Below are positions 26,412 through 35,331 of a stretch of DNA of 64,000 nucleotides, piece after piece. The translations under genes and the position numbers were made by a program. The DNA is from Terribacillus sp. DMT04 (GTDB taxonomy: Bacteria; Bacillota; Bacilli; Bacillales; Amphibacillaceae). Each line of letters opens with the position of its first letter. Within the stretch, counting starts at the first letter, position 1. The stretch is taken from contig NZ_CP077639.1 of NCBI RefSeq assembly GCF_019056395.1, positions 1,676,001 to 1,740,000 on the forward strand, read 5' to 3'. The notes under the pieces were generated by a model. The model was not told the origin of the DNA. It saw only the letters and a list, made by a program, of their open reading frames with translations, and ran no database searches.

Positions 26412-28673
26412 ATGGAAAAAGATATAAATGAACGAATAAATAATATGACATTAGAAGAAAAGGTACGATTCTGCTCGGGAGCAAGTTTTTGGGAAACAGA
26501 ATCATTGAAGCGTTTGTCCCTACCTTCTATGCGTTTCTCAGATGGTCCGAATGGACTGCGCAAACCGGCTGGTGACGACAGCATCGGCTTATCAAACAGT
26601 GAAGCAGCTACTTGCTTCCCAGCGCCTGCTGCATACGCATCTTCATGGGACCGCCAGCTAATCGCAAAACTTGGACAAGCAATCGCGGAAGAAGCTTTGG
26701 CAACAGATGTACAAATTGTTCTCGGACCTGGAATAAATATAAAACGCTCTCCGCTTGGCGGTAGAAACTTTGAGTATCTGTCAGAAGATCCTTATTTAGC
26801 AGGTGAATTGGCAGTTTCTTACATCAATAGCATGCAAAATAAAGGTGTCGGCACATCACTGAAGCACTTTGCTGCTAATAATAAAGAATACCGCCGGATG
26901 GAAGTAGATACAATTATAGACGAACGAACATTACATGAAATTTATCTGGCTGCCTTCGAAAAAGCGGTGAAAAAGGCACAGCCTTGGACAGTTATGACAG
27001 CATATAACAAAGTGAACGGTGATTATGCGTCAGAAAACAAGGAACTGCTGCAAGACGTCTTACATAAACAATGGGGTTTTGAAGGATTCGTCGTGTCTGA
27101 CTGGGGAGCAGTGGATGATCGCGTACGTGCGTTAGAAGCAGGTCTGTCTGTGGAGATGCCGCCTTCTGGTGGTTTATCTGATGAAAAGATTAAACTTGCT
27201 ATTCAGAACGGTCAATTGGATGAAGCGGTATTAGATGCGCGATTGAAAGCGTACTTTACGATTTTATTTAAAGCGGATGCTTCTAACAGCAAGACTGCTG
27301 GCGATCTAAAAGAAAAGCATCACCAGTTAGCAGAGGAAATTGCATCAGACAGTATTGTTTTGCTGCGCAACGAACAGCAAGCCTTGCCGTTACAAACAAC
27401 CGAGAAAGTGGCGGTCATCGGTGATCTTGCGGATAAAGTACGGTACCGCGGCGGCGGAAGCTCACAAGTTACACCAACGAAACTTGATACACCTCTAGAC
27501 AAACTTCGAGAGAAAGCAGGCGAGCATATACAGTTCGCGCAAGGATATGCAGCAGAAGCTGAAGAACCCGACGAAAAACTCCTTCGGGAAGCAGAACACA
27601 CAGCAAAAGCGGCAGATAAAGTGATTCTGTTCTTAGGATTACCAGAGGAGCAAGAGTCAGAAGGATTTGACCGTGAGCATCTGCACCTTCCCAAGAATCA
27701 ACTATTACTTCTGGAGCGCTTAAAAAATCAAAACACGCAACTCATTGTTGTCTTAAGTAACGGTTCTCCAGTGGAAATGCCTTGGTATCAACATGCAGAT
27801 GCCATTTTGGAAACGTATCTGGGCGGACAAGCAATCGGCAGCGCTATTACGAACATACTTTATGGCGATACTAATCCATCGGGTAAGCTCACAGAAACGT
27901 TTCCTGTCAGATTAGAAGACACACCAGCATATCTTAACTTTAACCAAGAAAAGAATCGCGTCGTTTATCAGGAAGGGATTTATACAGGTTATCGTTACTA
28001 CGATACAAAAGATGTTACACCACTGTATCCATTTGGCCATGGTCTTTCTTATACTACATTCCAATATAGTGATTTGGAGCTGTCCGCTAATGACATACAA
28101 GATACAGATACCTTAACTGTTCGCTTTACGCTGACGAATACAGGAGACAAGAAAGGGAAGGAAGCAGCGCAAGTGTACATTTCCGACCAAAAGAGCAGTG
28201 TCGCACGCCCGGTTAAAGAATTGAAAGGTTTTGAAAAAGTAGCGCTGGAACCTGGAGAGAAAAAAGAGATTGCCATTGTCTTAGATTCACGTGCATTTGC
28301 GTTTTATGATCCAGAACAGCAATCATGGCGTGTGGAAACGGGTGCATTTGATATCCTGGTAGGAAGCTCATCCAAATCCATTCAACTAAAAGAGACAGTA
28401 GAAGTTACCGAAACAGCGGCACCAACACCGAAATACGGGAGAAACAGTACGGTATCAGATGTACTCGAAGATCCGCACAATCGTGATAAAATGGAGAAAC
28501 TGTTATTATCACTCCGCGGTAAGCTAGGCTTAATATCAGAAGAAGCACAAAGTGTAGAAGAGATGCTTTTCCCAATGCTAAATGACTTACCGCTTCGAGG
28601 TTTGGTAAACTTTTCGCAAGGACAGTATACAGATAAACAATTGGAAGTATTTATCGACACACTCAATTCTTAA
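26412..28673 (+). CDS. Beta-glucosidase-type glycoside hydrolase family 3
   Basis: 753 residues in the three-part GH3 layout: the (beta/alpha) barrel domain, an alpha/beta sandwich, and a C-terminal fibronectin-III-like domain (GKEAAQVYISDQ...VKELKGFEKVAL). The nucleophile is Asp230 in FVVSDWGAVDD. KHFAANNKEYRRM and DGPNGLRK are substrate-site motifs. No signal peptide, so it acts on imported oligosaccharides or glycosides. The ATG at 26412 is nine bases after AAAGG; the ATG at 26403 abuts that site. It has no sugar transporter next to it, so the substrate stays open. Confidence 0.93.
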   Translation: MEKDINERINNMTLEEKVRFCSGASFWETESLKRLSLPSMRFSDGPNGLRKPAGDDSIGLSNSEAATCFPAPAAYASSWDRQLIAKLGQAIAEEALATDVQIVLGPGINIKRSPLGGRNFEYLSEDPYLAGELAVSYINSMQNKGVGTSLKHFAANNKEYRRMEVDTIIDERTLHEIYLAAFEKAVKKAQPWTVMTAYNKVNGDYASENKELLQDVLHKQWGFEGFVVSDWGAVDDRVRALEAGLSVEMPPSGGLSDEKIKLAIQNGQLDEAVLDARLKAYFTILFKADASNSKTAGDLKEKHHQLAEEIASDSIVLLRNEQQALPLQTTEKVAVIGDLADKVRYRGGGSSQVTPTKLDTPLDKLREKAGEHIQFAQGYAAEAEEPDEKLLREAEHTAKAADKVILFLGLPEEQESEGFDREHLHLPKNQLLLLERLKNQNTQLIVVLSNGSPVEMPWYQHADAILETYLGGQAIGSAITNILYGDTNPSGKLTETFPVRLEDTPAYLNFNQEKNRVVYQEGIYTGYRYYDTKDVTPLYPFGHGLSYTTFQYSDLELSANDIQDTDTLTVRFTLTNTGDKKGKEAAQVYISDQKSSVARPVKELKGFEKVALEPGEKKEIAIVLDSRAFAFYDPEQQSWRVETGAFDILVGSSSKSIQLKETVEVTETAAPTPKYGRNSTVSDVLEDPHNRDKMEKLLLSLRGKLGLISEEAQSVEEMLFPMLNDLPLRGLVNFSQGQYTDKQLEVFIDTLNS

Positions 28674-28678
28674 ACATG

Positions 28679-28711
28679 CAAAACGCCCGGCAAAGGACCG
28701 GGCGTTTTGTT
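28679..28711. terminator. Bidirectional terminator between GH3 and brnQ
   Basis: An 11-base-pair GC-rich perfect stem (28680-28690 with 28698-28708), flanked by A and T runs, between convergent genes. Confidence 0.93.
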
Positions 28712-28714
28712 TAT

Positions 28715-30064
28715 TTAGCGAGCGTTCGCTTTATTAAATTCCGTTTTACTAGGTTTTGTTGCAAGATGGATTACGTAGCCAATAATTGCTCCTGCAATTG
28801 CTGGCAGCAGCCAACCTAGACCTAATGTGTACATTGGCAGGTTATCTGTTAAGAATTGCTGCACTCCTGGGATAGGGATTCCGGCAGCATTAAGACCTTC
28901 CATCAAACTAACTGCAAACGTGAACAACAAACTCATCAAGTAGACAGCTCTGCTTCCGCCGATAGCATCATGCAAGAATGTAAGGAAAATCAACACAATT
29001 GCTAACGGGTAAATGATTGTTAGGACAGGTACGCTGAAAGTAATGATATTAGATAAACCAGCATTGGCGATAACAGCACTAAACGCTGATAGTACAATAG
29101 CAAGTACATTGTAAGAAACATTTGGAAGCAGGCGGCTGAAATAACTGCTGCAAGCCGTTACTAGACCAATACTTGTTGTGAGACAAGCGCCAAATACAAT
29201 CAAACCAAGCAACACATTACCAGCATTTCCATAATAAAAGTCAGAAACACCTGCTAACACGGAACCGCCATTATCCAACTGACCGATTCCTGCTACACTT
29301 GTTGCACCAAGGTAAGAAAGGGAAGTGTAGATTAAAGCAAGAAGCACGGCTGCAATGACAGCTGCTTTCCATGTGAATCCAAGAATACTCTTACGATCTG
29401 TAATGCCGATATTTTTAACTGAATTAATAACAATGATGCCAAATACGAATGCTGCCAATGTATCCATCGTCAGGTATCCTTCTTGGAAGCCTTTGAAGAA
29501 AGCGTTACTGCTGTATGCTTCTGTTGCTTCCTGCGGGCTGCCGATTGGGTTTACCAGCACGGTAATAATAAGGACAGCAATGACAACTAATAATGCTGGT
29601 GTTAAGTACTTTCCAACAACCTCAACAATCTTAGCTGGCTTTAAAGAGAAGAAGCATGTTAGTCCAAAGAATACGATGGAATAAATGATCAATGGCCATG
29701 CTCCAAAATCACCTGATAAGAATGGCTGCACACCGATCTCAAACGAAACAGTTCCTGTACGCGGCATAGCAAACAGCGGACCGATGGAAAGGTACAGAAT
29801 AATCGTGAATGCGTAGCCGAAAATCGGATGCGCGCGGCTTGCTAAGTCTTGCAAATCATTTTTACCGGATATAGCGAATGCTAAAATGCCGAGCAGCGGC
29901 AAGCCAACTCCCGTAATTATAAAGCCAAGGTTAGCAGTAAACACATTCGCTCCTGATTGCTGACCTAGTAAAGCTGGAAAGATTAGATTGCCTGCCCCAA
30001 AGAAGAGGGCAAAAAGCATGAACCCAGTAATGATGACGTAAGAAAACGGAATTGATTTTTTCAT
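28715..30064 (-). CDS. brnQ: Branched-chain amino acid carrier (LIVCS family)
   Basis: 449-residue integral membrane symporter for Leu, Ile and Val, with about 12 hydrophobic helices. The N-terminus has the family signature FALFFGAGNLIFPALLGQQS. The length and the AGACLTTSIGLVTACSSYF segment are typical of BrnQ. The ATG has GGAGGT seven bases upstream. No T-box leader was recognised in the short upstream region. Confidence 0.95.
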   Translation of the reverse strand: MKKSIPFSYVIITGFMLFALFFGAGNLIFPALLGQQSGANVFTANLGFIITGVGLPLLGILAFAISGKNDLQDLASRAHPIFGYAFTIILYLSIGPLFAMPRTGTVSFEIGVQPFLSGDFGAWPLIIYSIVFFGLTCFFSLKPAKIVEVVGKYLTPALLVVIAVLIITVLVNPIGSPQEATEAYSSNAFFKGFQEGYLTMDTLAAFVFGIIVINSVKNIGITDRKSILGFTWKAAVIAAVLLALIYTSLSYLGATSVAGIGQLDNGGSVLAGVSDFYYGNAGNVLLGLIVFGACLTTSIGLVTACSSYFSRLLPNVSYNVLAIVLSAFSAVIANAGLSNIITFSVPVLTIIYPLAIVLIFLTFLHDAIGGSRAVYLMSLLFTFAVSLMEGLNAAGIPIPGVQQFLTDNLPMYTLGLGWLLPAIAGAIIGYVIHLATKPSKTEFNKANAR

Positions 30065-30255
30065 AAATTTACCTCCATAGACAAAGATGCTTTTTCTAAA
30101 TAGTTTGACAATTTAAAATAAATGAAATTTAAACTATGTTAGAGATTCTATCACACAACATACAAAGGGACAACAATATTTTTTATTATTTAAGGAGTAT
30201 ATTTCTTGGCTGTTTCGGCATATATATAAGTAAAAGCCATATGGAGGCAATTTAT

Positions 30256-30405
30256 ATGCACTTTTCGGACGCAGATATCTTCCACGCAGAGTTAAGACGG
30301 CTTGAAGACGAATACAGAAGATGCCCGGATTCCGGGATTCGCAGCTTGATTCAAGAAGACATTCAGTTAATGGAACAAGCGATAGCAACAGCAGAGAGTT
30401 TATAA
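30256..30405 (+). CDS. Small hypothetical protein, 49 residues
   Basis: A highly charged helical protein (FHAELRRLEDEYRRCPDSG...). The ATG at 30256 follows ATGGAGGCAATTTAT, so the longer open frame from 30136 is rejected. It is of Spo0E-like size but lacks the SQELD-type motif. The function is unknown. It has its own terminator. Confidence 0.6.
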   Translation: MHFSDADIFHAELRRLEDEYRRCPDSGIRSLIQEDIQLMEQAIATAESL

Positions 30406-30411
30406 GAAAGA

Positions 30412-30458
30412 AAAGAAGGCGGCATACACTTATTCAGGTGCATGCCGCCTTCTTTTTT
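30412..30458. terminator. Terminator between a small ORF and nrnB
   Basis: A 12-base-pair stem pairing AGAAGGCGGCAT with ATGCCGCCTTCT and ending in T6 on the plus strand. The minus-strand nrnB stop codon lies at its edge. Confidence 0.92.
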
Positions 30459-31677
30459 AGTCTGCTTGTTTTTTAACGACCGGCTGATTTACAGTAAGGT
30501 CCTGTTTTTTGACACGCTCACTCAAATATTTGACATAGCGGTGATCGTTAACAAGAAATGCAAGTTCTTCTCGCTTCAATTGTTTTTCTGCTTCTGCGAA
30601 TGTATCATAGCCAATCTCTGCCGGCTTTTGATTTTTCATGATATAGTATTTCCGATTTTGCTGAACGATAAAGAATTTATCATTCTGCTCATTGCCGTAC
30701 AATGTTCCCAAATCGTTCTCTGGTGTATTAAATTTGTTTTCCAGTGCGTCTGGACGCAATGTTGGCAGTTCATATACTTGTTTAACAAACAGCTCAAACG
30801 CATCTTCAGTTAACGTCGCGCCAGATGCTTTCTGGTGGCCGCCTCCGCCATAATTCCCGGCGATAGCAGATACATCGACATCATCATGAATGGTCCGGAG
30901 ACTTAAACGCTTTGTACCCATCATAACCATCACGATAAAGTCCAAATGCGGGAAAGTCTTGCCAAGGTCATTGCCTAATTCGGACAAATAAGATTCTGCG
31001 TGTACAACGCCGGCAAGATATGTATCTACTTTAATTGGAACAACTTGCTTTCGTTTCTTCCGAATATAGCGTTCTGTTTGTGCGTCCTGTACTTGCAGCA
31101 ATTTTGCTTCCAAGTCATTAAAAACAAACGAATCGCTCTGCTGCAGACGATCAATCATCACATCCGCAAATTCGTCAATGCTTTGCAAGAAGAGCAAGGC
31201 ATTCAACTGCTTAGCTGCTTCGTTCTGCCGTTTTTCCCATTCCCATGTATCGTATTGGCGGACAAGTTCCACAAACTCACTCACCGATGTTGATTTTTCC
31301 ATGTGTCCTTCTTGTACTAAAACATCATAAAGCATGCTTGTAGCCGATGTTTGCGCACCATCATCTTGCTTCGTCGCAATCCAAGCCCATTCGTGTGTGT
31401 TTAAATGCTCACTCGTTTTATGATGATCCACGAGTCTGGCTTTGCCTCCAGCCTTAATGAAAGCAGAGATTGCAGCTTCGTTTTCTTCATTTACCGCAAG
31501 ATCTGTTACCCAAAGTTCTTTATGATGTTGGGTTGGATCTGCCAAGAATTTCTTCACTTCTTCGTTTAAGCTGCTGATGGAGTTGTAGCGGATTTCGACA
31601 TCCTCTCCAAAAGCAAGTGTCGCTAAGATTCCACAGCCGACACCATCCAAGTCGTTATGCGTCAATAATTTATACAA
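30457..31677 (-). CDS. nrnB: DHH-family oligoribonuclease, NrnB/YngD-like
   Basis: 406-residue phosphoesterase. The DHH motifs are HNDLDGVGCG (residues 6-15), the D-L-A segment near 60, DHHKTS near 84, and the DHHA1 motif GGGGHQKASGAT near 278. B. subtilis NrnB (YngD) degrades short RNAs from the 3' end. The start is TTG at 31677, six bases after GAGGTG. The GTG at 31686 is part of that ribosome site and is rejected. It is transcribed in the same direction as spoVB, about 65 bases downstream. Confidence 0.82.
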   Translation of the reverse strand: MYKLLTHNDLDGVGCGILATLAFGEDVEIRYNSISSLNEEVKKFLADPTQHHKELWVTDLAVNEENEAAISAFIKAGGKARLVDHHKTSEHLNTHEWAWIATKQDDGAQTSATSMLYDVLVQEGHMEKSTSVSEFVELVRQYDTWEWEKRQNEAAKQLNALLFLQSIDEFADVMIDRLQQSDSFVFNDLEAKLLQVQDAQTERYIRKKRKQVVPIKVDTYLAGVVHAESYLSELGNDLGKTFPHLDFIVMVMMGTKRLSLRTIHDDVDVSAIAGNYGGGGHQKASGATLTEDAFELFVKQVYELPTLRPDALENKFNTPENDLGTLYGNEQNDKFFIVQQNRKYYIMKNQKPAEIGYDTFAEAEKQLKREELAFLVNDHRYVKYLSERVKKQDLTVNQPVVKKQAD

Positions 31678-31742
31678 TGTCTTCACCTCAATTACTAGTA
31701 TAAGTATAACCTAGCGTAATTATCGGCTTCAAGCATGATTCG

Positions 31743-33269
31743 TTATTGCTCTTGTTTTAGCAAACGGAATCGGTGAAGGAGCAGCAAGTAAATGGCAGCG
31801 GATATAAGTAATACACTGCTGAGTAAAACATAGCCATTGGCGATATAAGAATCTAGAGTCAAGTATAGAAAAATCGCGGCAGATGCCATACAAACAATCG
31901 CAACGAGCAGTTTATAAAACCGAGCAAAACCAAATGGAAAGCGGACAGCTTGGTACAAACTTGCAAAATGCAGCAGCGTCCCGAGAACTTCGCCAAGATT
32001 CAGACCGAGAATTACGCCATTTACGCCCATACTCGGCTGCGAGGCAACAAAATAGATAACGAGCAGACTGACAAGCGCTGCAATTAAATTATTGTATAAA
32101 ACAACACTGCTTTTACCGATGCCAATCAAGACAGCCTGCAGCGGGATTTGCAAATAGCTGAGCATAAAACAGAAAATCATTTTCTGGATAAGCAGACCGG
32201 CATCTTCGGAGTGATAAAACAAAATCGTCAAATCAGTTGCAAAGAAATAGAGAAACAACGCCCAAGGAATACAAATCATCATTGTAACGGTTATGACTTG
32301 GTTAATATTGCTATACATTTGCTGAAATTGACGTCTGGCGTATAAGTCACTGATCGAGGGCAGTAAATTGGTAGAAAGTGAATGTGTAATAAAAGTTGGT
32401 ACGAAAACGAGCGGCATTACATATCCCATCAATAATCCGTACGTCTCTGTAGCTGTTTCCGCTGTGTGGCCTGCTGTAATAAAGCTGTGTGTAATAATAA
32501 TCGGCATTAATACGGCAGCAAAACTATTAACCAGATGCGTCCCGGTATTCGGAAGCGCTACTTTTATCAAATCACGTGTATGCTGTTTTCCATCGCGGAC
32601 TAAATCTCCGACAATATGAAGAAACCGCCATTTGAATTCTTTTTGCCTCTGAAAAGCGACCATTAAGACTCCTAAAGATATTGCTTCGCCAATCACCATA
32701 CTTATTACCGCACCCGCGGCAGCAACACCCAGTCCGTATGGCAGCAAATATTGAACAAGCATATACGTCACAACGAGCTGCACGCTTTGTTCCAATATGG
32801 AAGCGAAGGCACCAGGAGACATATACTGTTTTCCGTGAAAATAGCCTTTCAAGATGGAAGAAATAGCAACGATTGGGATAATCGGAATAATAGCAGTGAA
32901 TGTGTAAATCGCTCGCTGATCAGCAAACAACAATCCCGGTGCATATGAGATAAGACCAAATAGCAGCAAAGAAGTGACAATACTTAACGCTCCTGTAATT
33001 AGAAAAGATAAAGACAGCACATGCCGCAGTCTTGTCCGATTGTTGGAAGCATTATTCTCAGCTACCAAATTGGCGACCGCCACCTCTAATCCAAAACCTG
33101 TAATTGCAATTAGCAAGCCCGTGACCGGCATCGCCATCATAGCTAGTCCGATTCCTTCAGGTCCCAACAGCCGTGATAACACGATACCATTCATAAAGCC
33201 GATCAGCTTACTGTAGCAAGCAGCAATAGCCAAAATAATCGTACCTTTTAACAATGATTGTTTTCCCAC
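31743..33269 (-). CDS. spoVB: Lipid flippase of the MOP superfamily, SpoVB-like
   Basis: 508 residues with about 14 hydrophobic helices. The N-terminus (QSLLKGTIILAIAACYSKLI) and VAVANLVAE match the polysaccharide or lipid II flippase family to which SpoVB (spore cortex formation) belongs. SpoVB of B. subtilis has 518 residues. The start is GTG at 33269, after GAGGTG; the upstream GTG at 33278 lies within that site. Vegetative paralogues such as MurJ-like exporters are alternatives. Confidence 0.82.
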   Translation of the reverse strand: MGKQSLLKGTIILAIAACYSKLIGFMNGIVLSRLLGPEGIGLAMMAMPVTGLLIAITGFGLEVAVANLVAENNASNNRTRLRHVLSLSFLITGALSIVTSLLLFGLISYAPGLLFADQRAIYTFTAIIPIIPIVAISSILKGYFHGKQYMSPGAFASILEQSVQLVVTYMLVQYLLPYGLGVAAAGAVISMVIGEAISLGVLMVAFQRQKEFKWRFLHIVGDLVRDGKQHTRDLIKVALPNTGTHLVNSFAAVLMPIIITHSFITAGHTAETATETYGLLMGYVMPLVFVPTFITHSLSTNLLPSISDLYARRQFQQMYSNINQVITVTMMICIPWALFLYFFATDLTILFYHSEDAGLLIQKMIFCFMLSYLQIPLQAVLIGIGKSSVVLYNNLIAALVSLLVIYFVASQPSMGVNGVILGLNLGEVLGTLLHFASLYQAVRFPFGFARFYKLLVAIVCMASAAIFLYLTLDSYIANGYVLLSSVLLISAAIYLLLLHRFRLLKQEQ

Positions 33270-33614
33270 ATTAGTCACCTCAACTTGTCCATATTCTAGA
33301 TGTATGAGAAGAAGGTGGGGTTTATGTCACGGGAAAGGAAAGGAAGCAGTTAATACATATATCAATTTTGTTAAAGCGCAGGAAAGGACAGATATAATTT
33401 AAGATAAGATGAACTTTTCCGTAAGATGATTAAGCAGACAATCGTTGTGGCTGTTTATGTCAGCAGGTTATGCATGACTTTATCTTTATCGTCTATTAGT
33501 TTTTCCGTAGCAATTTAATAATAGCCATGATTTCCCCAAGGGCTAGAACTATAATTTTTAATAAGCATACAAGTGACATAATGGGGTGAAGCGGGAAAAT
33601 TATTTCTCCCTTCG

Positions 33615-33833
33615 TCATTTAATTTTGTATTTCTTTTTTAGAGGATACATCTTACTGCCGCAAAATGTAAAATCGTCATATAAATCAGCCAATAATTCAA
33701 TTTTATCTACTCCTCTTGGTAAAGAATCTGACAAGCGATAGGTAGTATTCCGTATTGTCATGGCAACTTTCTTGCATATATAGACCTGTTTTTCATAAAG
33801 GTTTTGACACACATACAAGGAAGCTACTAACAT
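33615..33833 (-). CDS. Doubtful small hypothetical protein
   Basis: A 72-codon frame whose start lacks a convincing ribosome site, while the frame is open further upstream. The N-terminus is hydrophobic (a possible anchor) and the tail is basic (YPLKKKYKIK). It is transcribed divergently from the DUF5058 operon. The 345 bases between spoVB and this frame (33270-33614) contain no recognised gene, only a nine-codon ORF with a ribosome site at 33324. Confidence 0.3.
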   Translation of the reverse strand: MLVASLYVCQNLYEKQVYICKKVAMTIRNTTYRLSDSLPRGVDKIELLADLYDDFTFCGSKMYPLKKKYKIK

Positions 33834-33873
33834 AATAGTCAGAATAGTTATACATTTTAAGGGGGGACCACAT

Positions 33874-34578
33874 TTGCAGATAGGTGAAATTATGAACAGT
33901 GGCGTACTATGGGGGTTTTGTCTCGTTGTCGTTGCAATTGTTATATTTCAGGGCATTGTCTTTATCCGATCTGCTTTTCAAGTAAGAGAGAGTGTTGGCA
34001 TGACAGAGAAGGAAGCTAAAAGTGCAATGAAGACAGGTGCTATTGCAGCTATCGGGCCTTCACTAGGGAATATCATTATAGCTGTCTCACTAATGACCTT
34101 GATTGGGAACCCGCTAACCATGATGCGCAGCGCCATTATTGGTTCCTCCGCAACAGAATCGCTTGGTGCGCAAATGGCTTCCAGTGCTTATGGAACGGAG
34201 CTGGGGGCGGAAAACTTTGGACCGGAAGCCTTCACGACGATTGCTTGGACATTATGTATCGGAGGAACCGGCTGGCTGATTGTCACATTGTTCTTCACAA
34301 AGTCACTCGGTACTTTCCAAAAGAAAATCACAGCAAAGAAAAACGGAACGAAGAAGATGGTCATTATTTCGACGGCAGCCATGCTCGGCGCTTTTGGATA
34401 CTTCGCTGCCAACGAAGCAGTAAAAAGCAGCGGTCATACGGTAGTCATTGTCACGAGCATTCTTATTACTATATTAACGTTACTGGCAGCAAATAAGCTG
34501 CGGCAAAACTGGCTGAAGGAATGGGCATTAGGGTTTGCTATTATTGGCGGTCTCACGGTCGGTTATTTTATTGGATAA
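33874..34578 (+). CDS. DUF5058 membrane protein
   Basis: 234 residues with about five hydrophobic helices. The segment IAAIGPSLGNIIIAVSLMTL and the length fit DUF5058, an integral membrane family of unknown function. The TTG at 33874 is nine bases after AAGGGGGG. An ATG at 33892 with AGGTGA upstream is an alternative that gives a more usual membrane-protein N-terminus. First gene of a three-gene operon with a second membrane protein and an M20 amidohydrolase, which suggests transport of the hydrolase's substrate. Confidence 0.85.
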   Translation: MQIGEIMNSGVLWGFCLVVVAIVIFQGIVFIRSAFQVRESVGMTEKEAKSAMKTGAIAAIGPSLGNIIIAVSLMTLIGNPLTMMRSAIIGSSATESLGAQMASSAYGTELGAENFGPEAFTTIAWTLCIGGTGWLIVTLFFTKSLGTFQKKITAKKNGTKKMVIISTAAMLGAFGYFAANEAVKSSGHTVVIVTSILITILTLLAANKLRQNWLKEWALGFAIIGGLTVGYFIG

Positions 34579-34596
34579 GAAACGGAGGGACGAAGA

Positions 34597-35331
34597 ATGG
34601 TAAAAACAGCAGAGCAGGTCGTTGTACAAAAACAAGTTGTAGAAACGCAGCAGCAAACATTTGATGCATTTCACGTCAATGCACATTTCTGGGGCAGGCT
34701 GACGATTGGCAGCGTTATCGTCTTATCAGCCGCCTTACCGCTTTATCTTTCGTTCGTAGCAGGCTACCACCCTGGCTGGCAAGCAATATTTGCTGCTTTT
34801 CTTGCATATATAGCATTGGTTGGATTTGCTTGGGTGGTGGAGCCAGTCAGCTATTATGCCACATTAGGAGTTTCGGGTACGTATCTTAGTTTCTTGACTG
34901 GTAATATAGCGAATATGTGCTTACCCTCCGCGGCCGCAGCACAGCAAGTAATTGGTGCTGAGCCTGGAACGAGGAAAGGAGAAGTTGCCGCAACGTTAGC
35001 TATAGCCACAGCTAGTTTTATGAACATTGCTGTATTGATCCCAGTTATACTAGCAGGTTCGTTTATTCTCTCTGTCATTCCGGAATCTTTACAAGCTGCC
35101 TTTACTTACATTATTCCGGCAATATTCGGCGGAATGATTGCGCAGTTGGCAATGCGAAAGCCGCTTTTCGGTGTTATTGGTATTGGATTCGGCGTTTTAT
35201 TGACGCAACTGCCCGTTCCTGTCTTTTTCAAAGGATTAATCTGTATGATACTGACAGTTGTAATCAGTATGTTTCTGGACCATATCAAACCAAGCAAATT
35301 AGCTCATGAAGGAGAGATGACTAGTGAGTAA
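34597..35331 (+). CDS. Integral membrane protein partnered with DUF5058
   Basis: 244 residues with about seven hydrophobic helices after a polar 30-residue N-terminus. IPAIFGGMIAQLAMRKP and TGNIANMCLPSAAAAQ are conserved-looking Gly/Pro/Asn segments as in transporters. The ATG has GGAGGG upstream, 18 bases after the DUF5058 stop. Its 3' end overlaps the next gene by eight bases. I do not recognise a named family; a two-subunit permease with DUF5058 is an inference from the pairing. Confidence 0.8.
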   Translation: MVKTAEQVVVQKQVVETQQQTFDAFHVNAHFWGRLTIGSVIVLSAALPLYLSFVAGYHPGWQAIFAAFLAYIALVGFAWVVEPVSYYATLGVSGTYLSFLTGNIANMCLPSAAAAQQVIGAEPGTRKGEVAATLAIATASFMNIAVLIPVILAGSFILSVIPESLQAAFTYIIPAIFGGMIAQLAMRKPLFGVIGIGFGVLLTQLPVPVFFKGLICMILTVVISMFLDHIKPSKLAHEGEMTSE